From Cytophagaceae bacterium (lineage in GTDB: Bacteria; Bacteroidota; Bacteroidia; Cytophagales; Spirosomataceae), in contig JAIXRT010000144.1 of the NCBI GenBank assembly GCA_027485075.1, positions 1 through 12,269 of the forward strand: a stretch of DNA of 12,269 nucleotides, given 5' to 3'. A program made the translations under genes and the position numbers. The notes below the pieces were generated by a model. That model made no database searches, had not been told where the DNA came from, and saw only the letters and a list, made by a program, of their open reading frames with translations. Positions 1-6,436 of the stretch are shown here, piece by piece; positions within the stretch are counted from its first letter, which is position 1; every line of letters starts with the position of its first letter.

Positions 1-1
1 A

Positions 2-694
2 TTAGACAATAATTCCATCTTAGTTCAATATGATCACAAACGAGGAGAACCACGTGGTAAGGTAAGCTCAACAGTAGAAAAAGGAGATTGCATAGATTGT
101 CATTGGTGTGTCCGCGTTTGTCCTACAGGCATTGATATTCGAAATGGAAGTAATCAACTCGAATGTATTGGCTGTACTTCGTGCATTGATGCTTGCGATG
201 AGGTGATGGAAAAAATTCATAAACCCAAAGGCCTAATCCGGTATGATTCCTTAAATGGAGTCAATTCAGGGACTAAACTAAAATTCACCAAACGTATTGC
301 AGCGTATACTTCGGTCTTGATATTGATCATCAGCGTACTCGCTTTCATGTTGCTCACTAGACGAAATTGGGAATCAACCTTATTACGCACTCCCGGAATG
401 ACCTATCAATACGACGAAAAAACGCACTTAGTGAGCAATCTGTATCAATTGCGAATCTTAAATAAATCAATGAAATCGCAGGGATTCCAAGTTTCAGTGG
501 ATGCACCACTAAGACTTGTTTGGGTGGGGAATCAAATCGAACAAGTTCAGCCAGGTCAAATGGCCAAAGGGGAGTTTTTTATTCAAGCACGTACTCGAGC
601 ATGGAAACAGGGTGAAAAAGTCCATGTGAAGATTATTAACAGTGCAGGGAAAGAAGAAAGTTTAAAAACCAGTTTCATACAACCAGATGAATAA
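2..694 (+). CDS. ccoG: Cytochrome c oxidase accessory protein CcoG (FixG/RdxA family), C-terminal half, 5'-truncated
   Basis: Reading frame 2 is open from the window edge and gives about 230 residues, roughly the C-terminal half of a protein family that is usually about 470 residues long. Two 4Fe-4S ferredoxin motifs are visible: CIDCHWCVRVCP (about positions 89-124), followed by TGIDIRNG, and CIGCTSCIDAC about 20 residues later. Each has the C-x2-C-x2-C-x3-C spacing. After the GLIRYDS segment comes one hydrophobic helix (about positions 293-353), then a beta-rich tail resembling the Ig-like FixG C-terminal domain. CcoG is a membrane-bound iron-sulfur protein that helps copper delivery and assembly of cbb3 oxidase; its reported role is cupric reduction (family knowledge). 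The first internal ATG (203) would cut through the second cluster and is not the start. The stop overlaps fixH by 8 bp, indicating translational coupling in an operon. Confidence 0.95.
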   Translation, partial: LDNNSILVQYDHKRGEPRGKVSSTVEKGDCIDCHWCVRVCPTGIDIRNGSNQLECIGCTSCIDACDEVMEKIHKPKGLIRYDSLNGVNSGTKLKFTKRIAAYTSVLILIISVLAFMLLTRRNWESTLLRTPGMTYQYDEKTHLVSNLYQLRILNKSMKSQGFQVSVDAPLRLVWVGNQIEQVQPGQMAKGEFFIQARTRAWKQGEKVHVKIINSAGKEESLKTSFIQPDE

Positions 695-1142
695 ATCGAC
701 CAATAAAGGCTTCCATTGGGGCCACGGCATTATCGTAACTTTTGTGCTATTTGGCGCATTTATGGCGTATTTCTATATTAATATGACCCAACAAGTCATC
801 GAATTGGTGGGTGATAATTACTATGAAGATGGTCAGAAGTTCCAACAAAAAATCGACCTAAAGAATCAAAGAATTCCTGCTTCAGACACACTGCATGTCC
901 AATTATTCGCAGAAAATACCTTACTACTTATTCGTTTACCGCAAGGCATAGAGGCTGCGAATTTGCAATTTTTAAGACCTTCCAATTCGAAACAAGACAA
1001 AAAGCTTAGTTGGCAATCCAAAGATGGTGAAGCCTGGACAATTCCCTGTGAATTCTTAACAAAAGGGCCCTGGAAATATTCTATATCGTGGCGAGTAAAC
1101 GGTCACGAATATTTGAAGGAGGAGCGAATCATGATCAACTAA
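687..1142 (+). CDS. fixH: FixH family protein (cbb3 oxidase assembly, CcoH-like)
   Basis: A 151-residue protein with a short cytoplasmic N-terminus, one transmembrane helix (about residues 12-34) and a periplasmic beta-rich domain. The segment after the helix, with a VGDNYYEDG motif and then QQKID, is typical of Bacteroidota FixH proteins. FixH/CcoH is a small inner-membrane protein needed for assembly or stability of cbb3 cytochrome oxidase, and is thought to act with the copper transporter CcoI (family knowledge). The ATG lies inside the last codons of ccoG, so the two genes are translationally coupled. The next gene starts 2 bp after its stop, giving a tight ccoG-fixH-TauE/SafE operon. The family is poorly conserved, so the call rests on length, topology, the motif and above all on context. 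Confidence 0.9.
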   Translation: MNKSTNKGFHWGHGIIVTFVLFGAFMAYFYINMTQQVIELVGDNYYEDGQKFQQKIDLKNQRIPASDTLHVQLFAENTLLLIRLPQGIEAANLQFLRPSNSKQDKKLSWQSKDGEAWTIPCEFLTKGPWKYSISWRVNGHEYLKEERIMIN

Positions 1143-1144
1143 CG

Positions 1145-1825
1145 ATGGGGACCTGGTATTATGCTTTTTTTATTGGTTTAGCGGGAAGCTGGCATTGCGC
1201 CATCATGTGTGGACCTATTTTGCAGCAAATTCATGCACGAGGAACTGCAAGTTTGCGCATGGTTTTATACAGTTTAGGCCGCATATTGATGTATGCCATT
1301 TTGGGATTTTCAGTTGCAGGTTTGGGGTCTATTTGGTTATTCCCATCTTGGTGGCAGGCATATTACGTAGTCGCGGGAATCTTACTTGCACTGATTCTAT
1401 CGCGTAAAATTGGGGACAATGCGGTGCAATTTTTGCATCGGTATCTTGGACGGTATTTTCACCAACTAGGCGCCAAATTAGGTCCAATAGGTTATTTTTT
1501 CTTAGGAATGAGCAATGGTTTATTGCCCTGCGGATTAGTCTTAGGTGGTTTGAGTATTGCATTGATTCAGCCAAGTCCCTGGTTAGGGGCAGTAAGTATG
1601 TTGGCCTTCGGAATTGCCACCTTGCCCGCACTGCGATTTTCTGTTTGGGGAATTAATTGGCTAGGGAATACCCAACCTTGGATCAAATGGCTCGGTTGGT
1701 TCGTAGTAATTTTACTATTATTTAGGGGTGCATACGGAATTGGCGTAAGTCAATCAGCCTATTTACAGCATGCTGAAATAACGCCTATCATCTGCCATCC
1801 ATTTTCGGAATCCTTCCAACCTTAG
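1145..1825 (+). CDS. Sulfite exporter TauE/SafE family protein (DsbD_2-like membrane protein) of the cbb3 cluster
   Basis: A 226-residue polytopic membrane protein with about six hydrophobic helices. Near the N-terminus it carries G-SWHCAIMCGP (H17, C18, C22) and in the middle NGLLPCGL (C129), with an RG pair at 194-195. These paired Cys motifs in membrane helices mark the DsbD_2/UreH-like group usually named sulfite exporter TauE/SafE, which ends many Bacteroidota ccoNOPGH clusters. Its exact role is not established; metal (copper) or thiol handling during oxidase maturation is a reasonable inference. A further Cys-His pair (C217-H218) sits near the C-terminus. The frame stays open upstream to an ATG at 1088, which would add 19 hydrophilic residues inside fixH. 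The ATG at 1145 is preferred because it puts the first helix at the N-terminus and lies 2 bp after the fixH stop. An AAGGAGG (1116-1122) lies about 22 bp before it, unusually far. Its stop overlaps the convergent regulator gene. Confidence 0.85.
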   Translation: MGTWYYAFFIGLAGSWHCAIMCGPILQQIHARGTASLRMVLYSLGRILMYAILGFSVAGLGSIWLFPSWWQAYYVVAGILLALILSRKIGDNAVQFLHRYLGRYFHQLGAKLGPIGYFFLGMSNGLLPCGLVLGGLSIALIQPSPWLGAVSMLAFGIATLPALRFSVWGINWLGNTQPWIKWLGWFVVILLLFRGAYGIGVSQSAYLQHAEITPIICHPFSESFQP

Positions 1826-2877
1826 TACTTTAAATTTGCCAATTTATCTGGTTCTAAAATCGTTAATTCTGCACCTTTAACCTCAATTAACCCTTCTTTT
1901 TTAAAATCACTTAGCGTACGAATAACGGACTCAGTTGCGGTACCTACCCGTGAAGCCAAATCTTCCCGGGACAATTTCATTGAAATAGGCTCGCTCGCAT
2001 TAACTCCATAGGTCTTAACTAACTCAACTAAAGCCTGTGCAACACGTTTACGTAACGACTGATAGGCCATGGAAAATAAAATAGATTCGTTTTTGAGCAA
2101 GTAGTTCGTCAAAGCTTTGCGGAAATAAATTTCCACGTGGATATTATCCTTGACTTTTTCCAAGAAATCTTTGGCATAAAGACTCAAAATGGTCGCATCT
2201 TCCAGTGTTTCAGCAGTTTCACGATAGGCTTGGTTTTCCAATAAGTCCACAAAACCAAAAAAATCACCTGGCTTGACGAATGAAGTAATAAAATACTTGC
2301 CTTCGCGATTCGTATGATACGTTTTTACCTTTCCTTTCACTAAATAGAATAGTCGAGAAGGCGCATCGCCTTCACTATATATCACTTGTTTTTTAGCCAA
2401 TTGCAGCTGTTTCTTGTCATTTGTAAACTTCTCAAAGTCCAAAAAATCGATGGCTTGTTGGGCTAATTCCAAGTCATCATTCGATTCCGTGGCTGCATAA
2501 TTAGTTTGTTGTTTTTTCAATCGTGATTCAATCGCCCGCAACAATTCCACTTCTTGAAAAGGCTTTGTCAAGTAATCATCAGCCCCCATTTCCATGCCTT
2601 TGCGCATATCGGCACGATCCGTTTTTGCTGTCAGAAAAATAAATGGGATGGTCGCTAATTCGGGTTGAGTTGCAAAAACTTGCAAAACCCCAAAACCATC
2701 GAGGTGAGGCATCATGATATCACAAATGACAAGATTAGGTTTCCCGAATTTGGCCATTCGCACACCTTCAATGCCATCAGAGGCTGTTTCCACGGTATAT
2801 CCAGAAAGCTCAAGTAATTCCGCGGTGTTTTCGCGAATGTCTTGATTGTCTTCAATAATTAAAATTTTAGTGGTCAT
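1822..2877 (-). CDS. Response regulator with Crp/Fnr-type output (REC - cyclic-nucleotide-binding-like - HTH)
   Basis: A 351-residue regulator made of two parts usually encoded separately. Residues 1-120 are a complete receiver domain: acidic D10, phosphoacceptor D53 (in CDIMMP), T83 and K105 (in TKPF) are all present. Residues about 140-260 form a Crp-like beta-roll (YSEGD, YLVKGKVK, PGDFFGFVDLL), followed by the long dimer helix and a winged HTH at about 302-333 (LSREDLASRVGTATESVIR). In a gap-free comparison from memory with E. coli CRP, the cAMP ligands Glu72 and Ser83 are replaced by F209 and E220 while Arg82 is kept (R219), so cAMP binding is unlikely. There is no N-terminal Cys cluster like that of Fnr, so it should not sense oxygen itself. 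In the recognition helix the Crp/Fnr Glu and Arg are kept (E316, R320). Its start overlaps the kinase gene by 4 bp (ATGA), making that its likely phosphodonor. The convergent cbb3 assembly genes suggest control of respiratory genes. Confidence 0.93.
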   Translation of the reverse strand: MTTKILIIEDNQDIRENTAELLELSGYTVETASDGIEGVRMAKFGKPNLVICDIMMPHLDGFGVLQVFATQPELATIPFIFLTAKTDRADMRKGMEMGADDYLTKPFQEVELLRAIESRLKKQQTNYAATESNDDLELAQQAIDFLDFEKFTNDKKQLQLAKKQVIYSEGDAPSRLFYLVKGKVKTYHTNREGKYFITSFVKPGDFFGFVDLLENQAYRETAETLEDATILSLYAKDFLEKVKDNIHVEIYFRKALTNYLLKNESILFSMAYQSLRKRVAQALVELVKTYGVNASEPISMKLSREDLASRVGTATESVIRTLSDFKKEGLIEVKGAELTILEPDKLANLKY

Positions 2878-4100
2878 ACGTTTGCTAGGTTAGGTAAAAT
2901 AAATGTGAGCGTTGTGCCATGATCCAGTTTACTCGACAAGGTCAATTCTCCTTGAATCAAACGAACGTAACGATCCATAATGTGCAAGCCTAGGCCAGTT
3001 CCTGGAATGATATTCGCATTACTTCCTCTAAAAAATCGTTCAAACAAGTGTTTCTGATCCTGCTCTGAGATTCCAATTCCTTGGTCTTGGATCGTAATTT
3101 CTATAGAATTTTGATTCGACTGAACGCTTAGTAGGACGTTTTTTTGAGAAAATTTCAGGGCATTGGACAGGCCGTTCAACAAGATTTTACGGAGCATAGA
3201 GGTGTCGGTCGTAAATCGTGCCGAAGAATCAGATATTGTCAATTCAATGGATTGACCTGGTTTTTGCATACCTGCAAGTACCGAAACTAAATCATCAAAA
3301 AACTCAGCAACGCCAAACTCTTCGGGACGCACTTCTACTTTGCCTGCCTCAAGTTTTCCTGCCGATAAGAATTCCTCCAGAATTTCCGTCAAATGTGCGA
3401 CGGAAGATTTAATTCGTTGAATATGTTGGGCACGTTTCGGCTGCTGGTCTGAATCCGTATACTTTTCAATCAAAGCAGCTGAAGAAAGAATTGAGGTGAG
3501 CGGAGTTCTAAACTCGTGGGATGCCATGGACACGAAACGCGTTTTCAGATCTCCTAATTCGATTTCTTTTTGTAGCGCATTTTCCAATTCATGCGTCTGT
3601 TTTTCTAATTGACCCAGTGTATTTTGCAAGGCTTGCGTACGTGCTTTAACTTCTTCTTCTAGCGATTCGTTAAGCTGATTAATCTCCTGATTTTTTAAAA
3701 TCAGCTCCATTTCCACTTTGCGCTTGAGTGTCACATCACTCACAAAAGCGATGTAATACATCTGATCATTTTCTTTAAAGTGACTCAATGAGATCTCAAT
3801 AGGGAATAATGATTCATCTTTACGTTTGGCTTTTAGGTCTAAACCTACGCCCATGGGCCTTGAAATAGGCTGATGATTTAAAGCATGTAGGTGTCCTTCG
3901 TGCCGACTTTTAAGATGGTTCGGAATCAACAATGATATATTCTGTCCTAACAATTCAGATTCTGCATAGCCAAACAATCCTTGCGCAAATTCATTGGACA
4001 GGATAATATTGAATTGTGCATTGGTTACCAAAATCCCAATCGCCGCCTCATGAAAAATGGCTTCGAAGTGCTTGGGATTAGAAAAGATGGCACTGGACAT
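2874..4100 (-). CDS. Soluble PAS-domain sensor histidine kinase (FixL-like PAS)
   Basis: A 408-residue cytoplasmic kinase with no membrane helix or signal peptide. Domains in order: PAS (about 10-125, with FGYAESELLGQNISLLIP and later RKDESLFPIEIS), a long coiled coil (about 126-188), a HisKA dimerisation domain with the phosphoacceptor H195 in SHEFRTP, and HATPase_c with N-box N313, G1 box DQGIG (339-343), F box (353-357) and G2 box GTGLGL (367-372). The PAS domain resembles that of rhizobial FixL. H67, in KSRHEGHL, sits where FixL has its proximal heme His, but the distal Arg position of FixL is Leu here, and non-heme PAS domains can also carry that His. Heme binding is therefore open. A soluble PAS kinase fits an intracellular gas, redox or metabolic signal. 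It is coupled by a 4-bp overlap to the Crp/Fnr-type response regulator. The acylase gene ends 50 bp upstream, so read-through from that gene is possible. No clear promoter is seen in the gap. Confidence 0.93.
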   Translation of the reverse strand: MSSAIFSNPKHFEAIFHEAAIGILVTNAQFNIILSNEFAQGLFGYAESELLGQNISLLIPNHLKSRHEGHLHALNHQPISRPMGVGLDLKAKRKDESLFPIEISLSHFKENDQMYYIAFVSDVTLKRKVEMELILKNQEINQLNESLEEEVKARTQALQNTLGQLEKQTHELENALQKEIELGDLKTRFVSMASHEFRTPLTSILSSAALIEKYTDSDQQPKRAQHIQRIKSSVAHLTEILEEFLSAGKLEAGKVEVRPEEFGVAEFFDDLVSVLAGMQKPGQSIELTISDSSARFTTDTSMLRKILLNGLSNALKFSQKNVLLSVQSNQNSIEITIQDQGIGISEQDQKHLFERFFRGSNANIIPGTGLGLHIMDRYVRLIQGELTLSSKLDHGTTLTFILPNLANV

Positions 4101-4150
4101 AAGAATCAGTTAATATTTAAATTTAGGCAAATTATAAGGACGAGGCAATG

Positions 4151-6304
4151 TTAATTTAATCTGTATCGCTTTTCTACATGCTTCAGCACATCCTCCTTGT
4201 AAAACAAAACCTCTTTAAATTTTCCTTCTGCATAATTTTGCGCTTGATCAAAAAAATGTGGAGATGCCGGGTTGCCTTGTTGGCCTCCTGCCAACAACGA
4301 ATAGGCCTTTACTTTGGGACCAAATTCAATCGCACAGACAAAACTATTCCCATTCACCCCATACCATTTCTTTGACCCTTGAAAAGGTCTACTTGTGTAA
4401 GAAGGCAATTGACCCCAAGCCGAAGAAGTAAAGGGTACAGGAATACTCGGTTTCGCATCATCAAAAATGGCCGTATTAGCTATACGCTGAAAACGATTCA
4501 TGTCACCCCAGCTCACGTTCCACCGTCCAAAGTCCCGCATCAAGTCGGCATATACCGCTTGCAATGCCTCCACAGTTTCCGTGCCTGGATGATTCGCCGC
4601 ATAGCGGGTAAAATTTAGAACGGGGTCCGTTAGACCACCAAAATTCAAAGGCTTCGGAATCTTTGGTAAGATCTTTAAGCCCCAACGAACAGCAAGGGTC
4701 TGTGCGACTGATGCATTACTGACATGATAATCCCAATGCCGTAAACTATCCACCAAAGGCCGCAACGCCTCCACAGGTTGCGCATCAAAATCACGAATTA
4801 ATGCCGGTAGTAATACCTCAAACGCGGCTAAATTTCGGTCATATCCTAAGGCAATCAAGCCATTCAAATCCATTCGCTGTGCTCGACTAAACAAACGCAC
4901 GGCATTTTTATCTCGAAAATTTTCCCCATCCGGCGCCATGTAAACGGGATAATCAGCTCGCTTCGGACTCGAGGTACCCGAAACCGTAAATGGGGTAGAA
5001 TTACAATTTTGGATCCAAGCTGTCTCTGGATTCACCACCTGCACAATATCTTTTAATTCATGTAATCCCTTCCAATCATTCGCTGAATTGGTTCCATCCT
5101 GAACCAAACCCCAATCCTTGGACGCATCCCGACGAGGCACATAATTTCCATGCCAATACGCAATGTTACCTTGATTGTCCGCATAAACCGTATTATTTGA
5201 GGTATTAGCCCGCATTTCCATCACCTTCGTATATTCTGCTAAACCTTTGGTCTTCGTACGCAACCAGCTCTGCTCCAGACTTTTCAACGAACGATTATAA
5301 GAACGAACAGAGATCCACTTACCGTCCCGAGCCGCCATGACAGCCCCGCGGTGAGTGTAAAACGCACGGACCAATCGTGGATTAGATTCTCCCTTGACAC
5401 GCAATGGAATTTCCTTTTCTTTCATGTTCAGCCATTTACCATCTAGCTGGTATTGAAATCCTTTGCCAAAAGCACGCGTATTTTCTGCATATAAATCAGC
5501 CACATCTACCTCGCTTGAGGTATGTATCCAGCCACCAAAAGGATTAAATCCTTGGTAAATAAAAAACTGACCCCACGTCACCGCACCATAAACATGTAAT
5601 CCCTGTTCCGAACTTACATGCACCTCTGGTCTAAAATAAAACGTCACGTGTGGATTGATGTACAGGAGTGAATTTCCCGTTGTAGATAAACTTGGCCCAA
5701 CGGCAAAACCATTTGAGCCTGTCAACTTTTCATCAGGTCCATGTGGCTTAGCCTGCGCAAACGAAACAGCGGATTGTAATTGGTAAAATTTAGCCGCCTC
5801 CGCAGCATTGACATCTCCCGTAGAGATTGCCCCAATAGATCCGTCCGTCCACAATAGGGGATACCAAGGCTCAAAATGAGTTAATAAAGCGGGTTTAACC
5901 TGTTTGTTTTTGTATAAGTAATAATTGATCCCATCTGCATAGGCAACTAATAAATCTTTTAACCAACGTGGGCTTTTGGCATAATCCGCCTTCGCCTCCT
6001 CCGCATCTATAATTAATCGAATGTATAAATCATTCGCTAATTCTGATTCGCCCTTGACTTCCGCCATACGTCCCAATTTCTCAATGTAATTCATTTCAAC
6101 GCGAGAAAAGTCATCCTCACATTGGGCGTATAGTAATCCAAAAACGGCATCGGCATCTGTTTTGCCATAAATGTGGGGAACACCATACGAGTCCCGAATG
6201 ATCTCCACGTGGGAAGCATGTGCTTTCCAACGAACCATATCGGTGGATGATTGAGCAAAAACCACTGGCGAGATCAGTAATAAACCAAGAATAATTTTGA
6301 ACAT
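4151..6304 (-). CDS. Secreted penicillin acylase family protein (Ntn-hydrolase; AHL/aculeacin acylase-like)
   Basis: A 717-residue precursor with a signal peptide (about 1-17, ending VVFAQ), so it is exported to the periplasm or beyond. The early motif [29 protein letters not shown] is the classical start of the alpha subunit. G196-S197 in [10 protein letters not shown] is the expected self-cleavage site; S197 would become the N-terminal nucleophile of the beta subunit. Counting it as beta-1, His falls exactly at beta-23 (H219, in INPH). This is the arrangement of PvdQ/AHL acylases and cephalosporin acylases; penicillin G acylase has Gln there. An [15 protein letters not shown] segment (367-380) probably supplies the oxyanion Asn. 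Length suits the family. The reaction would be hydrolysis of an amide bond with release of an acyl chain, but the substrate (acyl-homoserine lactone, lipopeptide, beta-lactam or other N-acyl compound) cannot be read from sequence. It is divergent from the TonB receptor operon and upstream of the kinase on the same strand. Confidence 0.92.
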   Translation of the reverse strand: [717 protein letters not shown]

Positions 6305-6361
6305 GATTTGATGATTAAATTAACCCATTGGGAAATTCGACAAAAGCCTCAAATTCTCCAA

Positions 6362-6408
6362 CATAAACCTACAGATTCGTGCAAATAAATTCAGTAGGTC
6401 TACTTATG
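6362..6408. promoter_or_regulatory. Interrupted inverted repeat in the divergent acylase/receptor intergenic region, possible operator
   Basis: CATAAACCTAC at 6362-6372 is mirrored downstream by GTAGGT (6394-6399) and TTATG (6404-6408). The complementary arm is exact except for an inserted CTAC at 6400-6403. The downstream part, GTAGGTCTAC (6394-6403), has itself GTAG/CTAC arms around a 2-base centre. It abuts and partly overlaps the proposed -7 element, so a repressor or activator could bind here and control the receptor operon, and perhaps the divergent acylase. The repeat is short and imperfect, and chance is possible. Confidence 0.22.
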
Positions 6409-6412
6409 TTTG
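6405..6412 (+). promoter_or_regulatory. Probable Bacteroidota -7 promoter element for the receptor operon
   Basis: TATGTTTG matches the Bacteroidota sigma-ABfr -7 consensus TAnnTTTG exactly and lies just before the receptor coding region. No good -33 TTTG box is seen at the usual 17-23 bp spacing, so the site may be weak or activator-dependent. Transcription would begin near 6417-6420, which gives a short leader if translation starts at the TTG at 6437. Confidence 0.42.
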
Positions 6413-6436
6413 TATCTACGAATAAACCTATCAATT

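Noticed and set aside
203..694. A stand-alone 163-residue membrane protein starting at ATG 203
   Set aside because: The same frame is open to the window edge and encodes the two ferredoxin motifs of CcoG, so this ATG is internal.
1088..1144. A longer start for the TauE/SafE-type protein at ATG 1088, adding 19 residues
   Set aside because: The extension is hydrophilic, lies wholly within fixH and places a charged leader before the first membrane helix. The ATG at 1145, 2 bp after the fixH stop, fits the family and operon layout.
4101..4150. AT-rich gap between acylase and kinase genes with a small inverted repeat (AATTT-AGGC-AAATT, 4120-4133) as terminator or Fnr-type site
   Set aside because: The stem is five A/T pairs only, with no GC content and no U-run behind it. 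It does not match the Fnr TTGAT-n4-ATCAA pattern, and no proper -7/-33 pair is found for the kinase gene.
6305..6404. Promoter for the acylase gene on the minus strand
   Set aside because: Only one-mismatch versions of TAnnTTTG (for example TAGGTTTA, minus strand at 6371-6364) are present, without a suitably spaced -33 box. A promoter must exist but I cannot place it.
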